Shown here piece after piece: positions 53,827 to 62,528 of a stretch of 64,000 bases of DNA. Under the pieces are notes generated by a model, which saw nothing but the letters and a program-made list of their open reading frames with translations, was not told the DNA's origin and ran no database searches. Source of the DNA: Salinimicrobium sp963709775 (GTDB taxonomy: Bacteria > Bacteroidota > Bacteroidia > Flavobacteriales > Flavobacteriaceae); NCBI GenBank assembly GCA_963709775.1, contig CAVPXS010000003.1, positions 70,310-134,309 of the forward strand, given 5' to 3'. Numbering within the stretch: the stretch's first letter is position 1; each line of letters starts with the position of its first letter. The position numbers and the translations under genes are program-made.

Positions 53827-55287
53827 CTATTCGGCATACTCCATACTGACCGGGCTAGAGATTTCTCGTTTCCTATTACCGATATCTATGGGATACTCGC
53901 CGGTAAAACAAGATAAATTAAACATATCTTCCGGAATACCGGTGGCCTTGACCATTCGTTCCAATGACAAAAAACCAAGGTAGTGGCAGTCTTTGCTAAT
54001 AGCGTCTTTCATTTCAGCAACTGTCATATTGGCGGCTGCTAGTTCTTCTTGCTGTGGCGTGTCGATTCCATAATAGTCAGGAAACCTTACGGGTGGCGAG
54101 CCTATCAGAACCGATACGGTTTTGGCGCCTATCTGGTACATTCGCTCAACCAGGTTGGGCATAGTGTTCAATCGAACGATAGAATCGTCAATCACCACCA
54201 CATCCCGGCCTTTTATGCGTTCAGCAATGATGTTGTGCTTGCGGCGCAGTTGTGTCCTACGTGCCTGTTCGGTCGGCTGCATAAACGTGCGTCCGATATA
54301 ACGGTTTTTAATAATTGCCTGGGTCATATTCAGGCCGAGGCTCTGAGCGTAACCCTCTGCTTCCGGAATTGAAGTATCAGGCACCGGCACTACTACTACA
54401 TTTTCGCCATTGTCATGTATTGAGCCATGCTGCAATGCCAACTCTTCGCCGAAACGCCGCCGAACTTCATTGACAGATTTACCATAGAGACTGCTGTCGT
54501 GCCGGGCAAAGTATACGAACTCGAACATATCGAGCTTATCAGTACCTTCGGCTAGTTGGCGGCTTTCCAGTTTGCCGTCATCACTAACGATCACGAGTTC
54601 GCCAGGACGCACCTCGCGTTCATAGTCAGCGTTAAGTATATCCAGGCCACAGGTCTCGGAGCTAACCACCCAGTTATCGTCGAAGCGCCCTAAAGCTAGT
54701 GGGCGAATACCGAAGCTATCCCGAAAAGCGACCATGATATTGTCGTGAATGCCCACACAGGAGAAGGCACCTGTTAATAACGGGTAGGCGTTTTCGATGG
54801 CGGTAGGCAGATCCCTTCCGTTACGCATGTGCTGGGCTATGCTGAGCACTGCCATTTCGGAGTCGTTGCGGTGGCTATGGAGCAAACTGGATTTTTCCAG
54901 AAACTTCTCCATACTTGTTGTATCTGAAAAGTTGCCATTATGGGCAATCGCTACGCCTAGGCCTTCATCGACAACGGGTTGAGGATGTCTATGTGCCTTC
55001 CCTCTGCCATTATCGTAAGTAGAGGTGGTATACGTGTTATGCCCGACGGCCATTCGCCCGGTCAAACGAGGCATACTTTCTTCCGTGTGAACGTCTTTTA
55101 CCATGCCTGGTTCTCGATGAAGAGCGAGGGGTGTATCAGGATTCTTGGATGCCATGCCGCTAGCCTCGTCGCCTCGGTGCTGCAAGGCAAACATAACCTC
55201 ATACAGATATGCTGAGGCTGGATCCACTCCCTCTTCCGCTAGTAAAACTCCGCCAACCGCGCATTTTTCGCGGGCTTCGTGAGCCAT
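53827..55287 (-). CDS. purF: amidophosphoribosyltransferase (PurF-like)
   Basis: A 486-residue enzyme of the PurF family, first step of de novo purine synthesis (PRPP plus glutamine to phosphoribosylamine). The N-terminal glutaminase nucleophile is C9 in EKCAVGGVL, so an 8-residue leader must be removed. LQHRGDEASGM, AIAHNGNFSD and SHRNDSEMAV follow the family. The PRPP loop reads VVVIDDSIVRLNT, while the usual form is DDSIVRGTT, so the Gly-Thr pair is changed. No other purine genes are present, and most Patescibacteria lack the pathway, so a different ammonia-transfer role is possible. Confidence 0.88.
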   Translation of the reverse strand: MAHEAREKCAVGGVLLAEEGVDPASAYLYEVMFALQHRGDEASGMASKNPDTPLALHREPGMVKDVHTEESMPRLTGRMAVGHNTYTTSTYDNGRGKAHRHPQPVVDEGLGVAIAHNGNFSDTTSMEKFLEKSSLLHSHRNDSEMAVLSIAQHMRNGRDLPTAIENAYPLLTGAFSCVGIHDNIMVAFRDSFGIRPLALGRFDDNWVVSSETCGLDILNADYEREVRPGELVIVSDDGKLESRQLAEGTDKLDMFEFVYFARHDSSLYGKSVNEVRRRFGEELALQHGSIHDNGENVVVVPVPDTSIPEAEGYAQSLGLNMTQAIIKNRYIGRTFMQPTEQARRTQLRRKHNIIAERIKGRDVVVIDDSIVRLNTMPNLVERMYQIGAKTVSVLIGSPPVRFPDYYGIDTPQQEELAAANMTVAEMKDAISKDCHYLGFLSLERMVKATGIPEDMFNLSCFTGEYPIDIGNRKREISSPVSMEYAE

Positions 55288-55374
55288 ATGCTATTGTCCC
55301 TTCGTTCACTTTTAGTCTAAACCTGAGCCGCATGGCTGTAAATTGTTTTTTATGCATCGAGATTACAGCGGTGC

Positions 55375-55380
55375 TATACT
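55375..55380 (+). promoter_or_regulatory. extended -10 promoter box for the pheS operon
   Basis: TGCTATACT: an extended -10 (TGn) with TATACT, 12 bases before the pheS ATG at 55393. The leader would be only about 6 bases, with no Shine-Dalgarno site. Confidence 0.45.
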
Positions 55381-55392
55381 TGAACCTAAGAT

Positions 55393-56439
55393 ATGAGCTA
55401 TCAAAATTCTCGAGTCGCGGAAACTGCCGAATTGCTCAAGAAACGGCTACCTGAACTGGACGATAAGCACCAGATTTTAAGGGCTGTCGAGCTGCGCGCG
55501 CTATTTGATGAGCTGAAGACGCTACCGCCGGAGGAGCGGGCTGGTTTCGGGCAAGAAGTCAATGCGCTGCGTCAGGAATTGCAGCAAATAGTCGAAAATA
55601 GCCAGGACGAAACCGAACAATTGCCGCCGATCGATATCACGGCGCCATTTGACGTTAATTCGTCTAAGCCGCAGCTGCTGCCCAGCGAACAGGGAAGCGT
55701 CCACCCGCTGATGTCGGAGCTGGAGACGGTGCTCGATATCTTTTACCGTATGGGATTCACGGCTGTTGAATCTCGCGAGATCGATAATGACTTCAATATG
55801 TTCGGTGCGTTGAATTTCCCGGAAGGTCATCCTGCCCGTGACGATTACGACACGTTCGTAACCGTCCAGGAAGATAAAAATGGCAAGCGGCTGATCGCGC
55901 CAGCACACACGTCAACCATGCAGAACCGAGTATTGAAATCGATGAAGCCGAACCTGGAAAAAGGCAAGCCGATCGCCGCGGTCATACCGGGGCGCGTCTT
56001 TCGCAATGAAGATCTCGACGCTCGGCATGAACACACGTTCTATCAACTCGAAGGTATTTATGTAGACAAGGGTATCAATACCGGCAACCTGATCGCTACA
56101 CTAAAAACTTTTCTGCAAGAATACTACGGCAAGGAGCTGGAAGTAATGACCCAGCCATTTTATTTTCCGTTTACCGAACCATCTTCGAGTTCGCTTTGAG
56201 TTGCCCATTCTGCGATAAGAAGGGTTGCCATATTTGTTCGCAGACAGGCTGGATAGAGCTCTTGGGCTGTGGCATGATTCATCCGAACGTCTTGAAAGCA
56301 GGCTGATATAGACCCAGACGAATACACCGGTTTTGCCTGGGGTGGCGGTATCGAACGACTGGTAATGATGAAATACGACATCGAAGACATCCGCCATTTT
56401 GAATCCGGCAAATTAGACTTTTTGAGGCAATTTTCATGA
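55393..56439 (+). CDS. pheS: phenylalanine-tRNA ligase alpha subunit (two frameshifts)
   Basis: Class II aminoacyl-tRNA synthetase alpha subunit, which charges tRNA-Phe as an alpha2-beta2 tetramer. An N-terminal coiled coil (1-90) is followed by the catalytic core: HPLMSELETVLDIFYRMGF, DNDFNMFGALNFPEGHPARD (motif 1-2 area), GRVFRNEDLDARHEHTFYQ and, after the breaks, GFAWGGGIERLVMMKYDI (motif 3). Single-base breaks lie at about 56,182 (a T lost in TCTTCGAG) and about 56,304. Between them is a Cys-rich segment (CPFCDKKGCHICSQTGW), a form seen in some bacterial PheS. The stop overlaps the next ATG as ATGA. Confidence 0.9.
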
Positions 56440-56777
56440 AAATAGTCGACAAAATTTCACTGGCCGAACTCAAAGAAATGTCTGAGAAGATGTATGATCC
56501 TATGGTCAAGGCTGTCGTTGACATCCGCCAGAAAAAACTGGTCGTTGATGCTGAAATGCACGTCGACGAGGAACAACTTCTGCTCGAAAATGGCTCTAAG
56601 CAATCTGATTTATGGGGTATTAACTTGTATCCGGCTCACTTTGGAGGGGAAGGGTTCATAGAATACGATTCAATGATTAATATCCGGCCGCGCCAGGACA
56701 ATCCGTCGCGGGATGTTCATTCTCCGGAAACTCGAAAGCAGATCGCAGCTATAGTGAAGGAGGTAGTCCATGGGTAA
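56436..56777 (+). CDS. DUF5674 family protein
   Basis: A 113-residue protein beginning MKIVDKISLAELKEMSEKMY, with VKAVVDIRQKKLVVDAEMHV, LWGINLYPAHFGGEGFIEYD and SMINIRPRQDNPSRDV. This matches DUF5674, a family I know mainly from Patescibacteria and some other bacteria, with no assigned function. The EMHVDEEQLLLENGSKQ segment is the most conserved part. It overlaps pheS by 4 bases and the following gene by 8 bases, so it is translated as part of the pheS-pheT operon. Confidence 0.85.
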   Translation: MKIVDKISLAELKEMSEKMYDPMVKAVVDIRQKKLVVDAEMHVDEEQLLLENGSKQSDLWGINLYPAHFGGEGFIEYDSMINIRPRQDNPSRDVHSPETRKQIAAIVKEVVHG

Positions 56778-57096
56778 CTACCAGATTGATCGCACACGTT
56801 GGGCAAAGTTTACGCTGCAAGAACAAATGGGCAATATCGGCTCCGAAGTGGGGCGCTCTATAAAAGCCTGGAGGGCGCATGACAAAAAACGTTTTGAAGG
56901 GGCGCTTAGCCGTGCCTTGGATTTATTCGATGCTACAGCTGAAAACATGACGGCGCGTAAGTCACCGCGCGCCCGTGAAGTTTTGCGCGCCAAAGATCAA
57001 TATCTAAGACTATTTTTTGATGACAAAATTGACGATGCCGATAATATCGAGCGCTATTTCATGCAATATGCGATGGCCGCCAGGAGGAACCGATGA
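56770..57096 (+). CDS. small all-helical protein ('EQMGNIGSEV' type), function unknown
   Basis: A 108-residue protein with a strong Shine-Dalgarno (AAGGAGGT) and start at 56770. It is predicted all-alpha: WAKFTLQEQMGNIGSEVGRS, a charged middle helix (FEGALSRALDLFDATAEN), then REVLRAKDQYLRLFFDDKID. I recall similar proteins with a conserved LxEQxGNIGSE motif in many Patescibacteria, commonly next to a four-helix-bundle protein as here. No function has been shown to my knowledge. It overlaps both neighbours. Confidence 0.7.
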   Translation: MGNYQIDRTRWAKFTLQEQMGNIGSEVGRSIKAWRAHDKKRFEGALSRALDLFDATAENMTARKSPRAREVLRAKDQYLRLFFDDKIDDADNIERYFMQYAMAARRNR

Positions 57097-57506
57097 GTAG
57101 TAGCAATAAGCTAGAGAACGTTGCTCTATGGCAATCCGCCACCGAAATTGCTGACTATACCGACAGCCTGCTTTCAAAGTTTCCGGAGGAAGAGAAGTGG
57201 GGTATGGAAAGTAAATTACGTGGTCGGGCATTGGATCTTACTACTGACGTTGCGGAAGCTTATGGCTCGATCGACCCCCGTGACAAAAAATGGTTGCTAG
57301 GTCTTGCGCGGCGAGACCTATTTGGCCTAAAGAATTTGTTGCGAATGGCGCACAAGCGTGAGTATGCCGACGCAAACCCAGAAATAATGGTTGCCATCGA
57401 CAAGGCCATATATGACGTTGACCAGGAACTAGTGAATGCTACTAAAGAAATTCCAAAATGGTTCGACGAGATGAACTCTCCAGATAAGAAGGATGGAAAA
57501 AAATGA
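57093..57506 (+). CDS. four-helix-bundle protein (S23 / 23S-rRNA intervening-sequence type)
   Basis: A 137-residue helical protein: ALWQSATEIADYTDSLLSKF, then PEEEKWGMESKLRGRALDLT, then TDVAEAYGS and a long C-terminal helix. This follows the four-helix-bundle family first seen as proteins encoded within 23S rRNA intervening sequences and related to Avd of diversity-generating retroelements. No reverse transcriptase or variable repeat is present here. AGGAGG precedes its ATG. It overlaps the helical partner and pheT by 4 bases each, so the pair likely works together, perhaps binding RNA. Confidence 0.75.
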   Translation: MSSSNKLENVALWQSATEIADYTDSLLSKFPEEEKWGMESKLRGRALDLTTDVAEAYGSIDPRDKKWLLGLARRDLFGLKNLLRMAHKREYADANPEIMVAIDKAIYDVDQELVNATKEIPKWFDEMNSPDKKDGKK

Positions 57507-59968
57507 AGATAAGCCTTAACTCTATCCGTGACATGATGCGCCGATATGAATGCAGCGAAGATGTTGCTGCCATTGGCGTAGACGAACTGGTTAAGAAAAT
57601 TGGAGCGCAGTTGGGCGCCGTGGAAGAGACTATCAATCTTGGTGAGCGCTATGAAGGTATCGTGATCGTGAAAGTTATTAGAGTTGAAGATCATCCTAAT
57701 GCCGACAAGCTGCATGTTTGCCACGTAGACGCTGGCAAGGGCGACCCAGTGCAGGTTGTCTGCGGGGCGCCGAATGTGCACGAAGGCATGCTGGCCGCTT
57801 GGCTGTCGCCGGGTTCGGTCGTGCCGAGTACTTTCGGCAAAGATCCGTTCAAGCTGGAAGCTCGGGAATTGCGGGGTGTTGTCAGCAATGGAATGCTGGC
57901 CTCCCCTAAAGAATTGGCAATAGGCGATAGTCATGACGGCATACTTGAAGTCGACAACGGACAGCCCGGCGATGATTTTGCCGAAACTTACGGGCTGAAA
58001 GATGATGTCGTGCTGGACCTAGAAAACAAGATGTTCACTCATCGGCCGGACTGTTTCGGTTTTCTCGGTGTCGCACGCGAGCTGGCCGGCATTCAGAATA
58101 TGCCATTCAATAGCCCATCGTGGTATTCAATAAACGTCGATTTTCCCGGTATCGAAACCGACGAACTGCCGCTGACAGTTAAGAATGAATTACCGGAGCT
58201 GGTGCCGAGGTTTACGGCCGTTACTATGCGTGACGTAAAAGTCGGGACGAGCCCGGTGTGGCTGCAGGTAGAGCTCGCGAAAGTCGGCCTGAAGCCTATC
58301 AACAACATCGTCGATTATACGAACTTCTTCATGCTGGAACTGGTCAGCCACTGCATGCCTATGACTACGATAAGGTCAAAGCTCTGAGTGGCGGTGACCG
58401 CGACGATCGTTATACGAAAACCAAATAAGGACGAGAAGCTTAAGCTCTTGAACGGTAAGGAGATTGAACCACGCAAAGAAGCTATCATGATCGCGACCGA
58501 CAAGCAGCTGATTGGCGTCGGCGGCGTGATGGGCGGCAGTGATACCGAAGTTGACGAAAACACTAAGAACATCATCCTGGAATGCGCTAGTTTTGACATG
58601 TATTCTATCCGGCGCACTAGCATGGAGCACGGCCTGTTCACAGATGCCGTCACGCGCTTCACCAAAGGTCAGAGTTCGTTACAATGTGGCGTGGTGCTGG
58701 CAAAAATCGTAGACGAAATTCATCAATATGCCGATGGCAAAGTTGCCAGTAAAATGATAGATGATAAACGTAACGTAAAGCCGCTTGACCCAGTTAAAGT
58801 AAATGCTCACTTTATCAATCAGCGATTAGGTGTAGACCTGTCAGCTGCCGACATTAAAAAGTTACTAGAAAATGTAGAGTTTAAGGTCGACGCCAATAAC
58901 GATGAACTGACTATCTCTGCGCCGTTTTGGCGAACCGACATTGAAATTCCAGAAGATATTGTCGAGGAGGTCGGGCGTTTGTATGGTTATGACAAGCTGC
59001 CACTGGATTTGCCGAAGCGTGACCTGACGCCGGCCGCTAAAGATCCATCGTTGGCCTTGAAGTCACAAATCCGCGCCAAGTTATCAAAATCTGGCGCCAA
59101 CGAAGTCCTGACCTACAGTTTCGTGCACGGCGATTTACTGGATAAGGTTGGACAAGACAAGAAAAATGCTTTCCAGGTGGCCAACGCGCTGAGCCCGGAT
59201 CTGCAATATTATCGCCTGAGCCTGGCACCGAGCTTGCTAGAAAAAGTTCACCCTAATATTAAGGCCGGCTATGACGAGTTTGCATTGTTTGAACTCGGCA
59301 AAGCGCACATAGCAGGAAAAGAAGAGACGGGGCCTGCCGGCTGAGTTCGAAAGGCTGGCCTTAGTCTTTGCGAGCAAGAAAAAAAATGCCGGGGCATCAT
59401 ATTACCAGGCAAGAAAATACTTGGTTTCACTACTTGGACCAATGGCGAGCTTTCGGAGTTTAGATGAGAATGACGAAGATGTTGCGACTAAATATTACCA
59501 GCCCGGCCGGTCGGCAACGGTTTATGTAGGCGATAAGATTGTCGGAAGGATCGGCGAATACAAACCGTCTGTCCGCAAAGCGCTAAAACTGCCCGAGAGA
59601 TGTGCGGGATTCGAACTTGGGCTTGCCCCATTAGCATCTATGCGTCGGACCGAGGATGTTACACGCCATTGCCGCGCTTTCCTAAAGTTACCCAGGATAT
59701 AACCTTGAAAGTCTCATCGGATCTGTCTTATCAGGACCTATCGGATTGCGTATCGGAAGAGATTAGTAATATGCGCCCTGAGAACACTTTTACAGAATTG
59801 GCCCCGCTTGATATCTTCCAGCGAGAAGACGACTCTGGGCACAAGAATGTAACTTTCCGCCTGGAGATTGCCAGTTACGACCGCACTCTCACAGACCCGG
59901 AGGTAAATAAGTTGCTTGATGGCGTGGCTGAGGCGGCCAAAGGCAAATTCGGCGCCGAGCGGCTATAG
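57503..59968 (+). CDS. pheT: phenylalanine-tRNA ligase beta subunit (several frameshifts)
   Basis: About 820 residues once corrected. Order of parts: N-terminal region and an EMAP/tRNA-binding domain (VEDHPNADKLHVCHVDAGKG), B3/4 editing region (LENKMFTHRPDCFGFLGVAR), B5 domain (VNAHFINQRLGVDLSAADIK; DIEIPEDIVEEVGRLYGYDK), a core-like domain and the C-terminal anticodon-binding FDX-ACB domain (RFPKVTQDITLKVSSDLSYQ). Breaks lie at about 58,340, 58,400, 59,335, 59,400-59,440 and 59,670. The gene is essential, so these are almost surely consensus errors. It overlaps the four-helix gene by 4 bases. Confidence 0.9.
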
Positions 59969-59973
59969 TTACT

Positions 59974-60438
59974 ATGCTTAAAGAGCCTGCCCCACTTCGC
60001 TTACGAAATACAGCTCGAGGTATAGTCGTCCACAATGGCAAGCTGCTGCTCATGGAGCGCTGGCGCCCTGGGATGCACTATTTTTCAATCCCCGGTGGCG
60101 GCATTGAGGCTGACGAAACGCCAGAAGAAACAGTCGTTCGTGAAATCAAAGAGGAAACAACCATCATAGTCAAAGTTAAGCGTCAGGTTATGGAAATGCA
60201 TGACAAAAATATCGTGCACAAAATATATCTATGCGAATACGTAGGTGGTACTCCCAACTTACCAGACAATTCACCAGAGTCTTTACAGATGACTGAACAG
60301 AATAGGTTTAAACCCGGCTGGGTACCTATAGAACATCTACCTAAGACGCCTTTTATTTACTGGGAACCGCTCCGAAAACCGCTCATAGAGGGTTTGAAAC
60401 ACGGATTCAATCAGGTTAAAATAAGTATAGATGTATAA
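59974..60438 (+). CDS. NUDIX hydrolase
   Basis: A 154-residue protein with a complete Nudix box: GGGIEADETPEETVVREIKE followed by ETTI (G-x5-E-x7-REVEEx pattern). An N-terminal strand pair, ARGIVVHNGKLLLMERWRPG, precedes it. It hydrolyses a nucleoside diphosphate linked to another moiety; the substrate is unknown. It starts 5 bases after the pheT stop, so it is probably transcribed with it. Confidence 0.92.
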   Translation: MLKEPAPLRLRNTARGIVVHNGKLLLMERWRPGMHYFSIPGGGIEADETPEETVVREIKEETTIIVKVKRQVMEMHDKNIVHKIYLCEYVGGTPNLPDNSPESLQMTEQNRFKPGWVPIEHLPKTPFIYWEPLRKPLIEGLKHGFNQVKISIDV

Positions 60439-60462
60439 AATAAACCGGGAGGTAAGTTAGTT

Positions 60463-61017
60463 ATGGCTATGTCGGGCAAGGGCGGCCGTTTTTTCGCCGG
60501 ATTTTTCGCGGTGTTATTCCTGGTTACTTCTTCGGCGTTTGCCATAGTGGTTATAATTAGTACTGTGGCGCAGAATAAAAACTCTAACAGCTCCAGTAAT
60601 CAGAGTCAGACTCAGCAGCAGCCAACACCACCTAAGGACAAACTGGCTGGCACTAAGCTAAGTGGTTTTACTCCAGTAGCTAAGGTCGGTAAGTTAGAAG
60701 AGATCGATCTTAAAGCAGGCACGGGCGCAACCGTTCAGGCGGGCGACACCATCACTGCTGATTACACGGGCGCCGTGGCCAGTACGGGTGTGATATTCCA
60801 AAGCTCCAAAGACACTGGACAGGCAGCCACCTTTTCGCTTAGCCAGGTTATCGCTGGATGGTCTCAGGGCGTGCCGGGTATGAAAGTCGGTGGCACGCGC
60901 CGATTATTGATCCCGGCAGCTTTAGCTTATGCTGACAATCCGCCGCCAGGCTCTGGTATACCCAAGAACGCCAATCTTGTCTTTGACGTCACAGTGCACA
61001 AGATCGACAAACAGTAG
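60463..61017 (+). CDS. membrane-anchored FKBP-type peptidyl-prolyl isomerase
   Basis: A 184-residue protein. A single helix (about residues 12-35, FAVLFLVTSSAFAIVVIIS) anchors it, followed by a Ser/Asn/Gln-rich linker and an FKBP domain (GDTITADYTGAVASTGVIF, then VIAGWSQGVPGMKVGGTRRL and LAYADNPPPGSGIP). It helps fold exported proteins outside the cell membrane. A Shine-Dalgarno GGGAGG lies before the ATG. Confidence 0.93.
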   Translation: MAMSGKGGRFFAGFFAVLFLVTSSAFAIVVIISTVAQNKNSNSSSNQSQTQQQPTPPKDKLAGTKLSGFTPVAKVGKLEEIDLKAGTGATVQAGDTITADYTGAVASTGVIFQSSKDTGQAATFSLSQVIAGWSQGVPGMKVGGTRRLLIPAALAYADNPPPGSGIPKNANLVFDVTVHKIDKQ

Positions 61018-61050
61018 TCTTTTGGGGTAAAAAGCACAATATATAGTGTA

Positions 61051-61079
61051 TTGATTTTACCTTGAGCACTATTTATAAT
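61051..61079 (+). promoter_or_regulatory. sigma70-like promoter for the glutaredoxin gene
   Basis: TTGATT (61051-61056), 17 bases, TATAAT (61074-61079), the best sigma70-type match in this part. It predicts a start near 61,086 and a 5' leader of about 160 bases. Confidence 0.65.
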
Positions 61080-61085
61080 GTATCG

Positions 61086-61244
61086 CATAGCCAGATTCAT
61101 TCTGCTAGCCGCACCAAAAGGTGCACAATAAACACTATAAGTAAAAGTCGGAAAGTGGGCAGGTCGTTCTTCGGGAAGAGAACGGTCCGGGTATCTTGCT
61201 CTCTCATCGACCAAAATCAAAGTATCCACACGGAGGGGATCAAA
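61086..61244 (+). promoter_or_regulatory. structured 5' leader of the glutaredoxin mRNA
   Basis: About 160 bases with at least two hairpins: GCACC-AAAA-GGTGC (about 61,113) and CGTTCT-TCGGGAAG-AGAACG (about 61,164), then GGAGGGG as Shine-Dalgarno before the ATG at 61245. A known riboswitch class is not recognised. An in-frame extension of the glutaredoxin ORF runs through it but has no ribosome-binding site. Confidence 0.4.
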
Positions 61245-61493
61245 ATGGTCAAAAACATCACAATCTTCACTAGCAACACCTGCGCTTACTGCCAGATGGT
61301 CAAAAAGTATTTGGGTGCAAAAGGCATGAGTTACGAAGAAGTTAACATAGATGAGCACCCTCATCGACAGGCTGAAGCCATGCAGATGAGCGGCGCCACG
61401 ACCGTACCCGTTACTGTAGTTACAAAGGGTGACGACTCTAGAGAAGTAGTAGTCGGTTACAACCTAGCTAAGCTGGCTCCGGCCATAGCCTAA
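61245..61493 (+). CDS. glutaredoxin-like protein
   Basis: An 82-residue thioredoxin-fold protein starting MVKNITIFTSNTCAYCQMVK, with a CAYC active site (C12, C15), the cis-Pro in TTVPVTVV and a C-terminal VVVGYNLAKLAPAI. GGAGGGG lies 7 bases before the ATG, which decides this start over the long upstream frame. It is followed by trxB, so electrons likely pass from NADPH through TrxB to this protein, NrdH-like. Confidence 0.9.
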   Translation: MVKNITIFTSNTCAYCQMVKKYLGAKGMSYEEVNIDEHPHRQAEAMQMSGATTVPVTVVTKGDDSREVVVGYNLAKLAPAIA

Positions 61494-61512
61494 TTTTTTG
61501 GTGACGCCCGCT

Positions 61513-62474
61513 ATGAGCGATCCCGAAGATATTCCAGAACACGATGTAATTATCGTGGGTGCTGGTCCTGCAGCGCTGACGGCAGCAATTTATACTACGC
61601 GTGAAGATATCGATACGCTGTTATTTGAGCGTGGTGTGGTTGGTGGCCTAGCAGCTGTCACAGATAAAATTGATAATTATCCAGGCTTTCCGGATGGCGT
61701 GGAGGGCCTAAAATTGTCCGGCGACTTACAGAAGCAAGCTGAACGGTTTGGCGCCAAAATAGAACTCGGTGAAGTCTCGTCGATCGAAGATCAGGGTGAC
61801 TGGAAACTGCTCAAGACTACCAGTGGCGATATGAAAGCTCGTTCGGTGTTGATTGCCACCGGTAGTGATTATAAAAAAATCGGCGTGCCCGGAGAGGAAG
61901 AGTTCTATGCCCGCGGTGTCCACTACTGCGCTACTTGCGACGGCGCCTTTTATCGAGATAAACGTTTGGTAGTCGTGGGTGGCGGCAACTCGGCATTCCA
62001 GGAAGCGATTTTTCTGACCAGGTTTGCTTCGCATATTGACCTACTGGTCCGCTCCACCGTAAAAGCTAGCGATGTCCTGGAGGATGAAATGCAGAAGTTT
62101 GTTGATGAAGGCAAAGTTACTGTTCATCTGGTACAACAACGGACGAGATCGTCGGCGAGGAAGGCAAGGGCGTAACCAAAGTCCTAGGCACTAAAGATGG
62201 TAAAAAAGTAGAGTTTCCGACCGATGGCGTATTTGTTTTTGTGGGGCTGGAGCCAAACTCGCAGTTCTTGGAAAATTCTAAGATAGAGTTTGACAACATC
62301 GGGTTCGTAAAGACTAATCAAGACCTAGAGACCGCGCTGCCTGGCGTGTTTGCGGCTGGTGATATCCGTAGTGGTGCCACTATGCAGATTGCCAGCGCTG
62401 CCGGTGAAGGCGCCACCGCCGCCCTGAAGATTCGCGAATATCTAGAGGGTCGCTCTCACCCGGTACAGAACTAG
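61513..62474 (+). CDS. trxB: thioredoxin reductase (one frameshift)
   Basis: A flavoprotein that reduces thioredoxin or glutaredoxin-like proteins with NADPH. FAD motif VIIVGAGPAALTAAIYTT, redox-active CATC in GVHYCATCDGAFYRD, NAD(P) motif VVVGGGNSAFQEA and the C-terminal GVFAAGDIRSGATMQIASAA are all present. The frame breaks at about 62,140-62,160, after VTVHLVQQ, and resumes as VGLEPNSQFLEN. ATG 61513 is chosen; GTG 61501 and TTG 61498 are alternatives. It sits directly after the glutaredoxin gene. Confidence 0.93.
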
Positions 62475-62491
62475 CCGAAAAACGTTCAAGC

Positions 62492-62521
62492 TTGCACTAT
62501 CGTCAAAAATGGCGTTACGAT
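62492..62521 (+). promoter_or_regulatory. weak sigma70-like promoter for cfa
   Basis: TTGCAC (62492-62497), 18 bases, TACGAT (62516-62521), 7 bases before the cfa ATG. The transcript would be leaderless. Confidence 0.3.
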
Positions 62522-62528
62522 TATTAGT

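Noticed and set aside
57093..57506. Avd component of a diversity-generating retroelement
   Set aside because: The fold family fits, but there is no reverse transcriptase and no template/variable repeat pair in the window.
56770..57506. Toxin-antitoxin pair
   Set aside because: Two small overlapping genes could suggest it, but neither shows a known toxin or DNA-binding antitoxin motif, and both lie inside an essential operon.
55393..59968. Recoding of TGA in the patescibacterial part (as in Gracilibacteria/Absconditabacteria)
   Set aside because: Internal TGA codons in pheS and cfa sit at clear frameshifts, and TGA serves as the true stop in the ATGA overlaps between genes, so the standard code fits.
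61062..61244. N-terminal extension of glutaredoxin
   Set aside because: It overlaps the -10 box and leader hairpins, has no ribosome-binding site and shows no family similarity, whereas ATG 61245 has a good Shine-Dalgarno.
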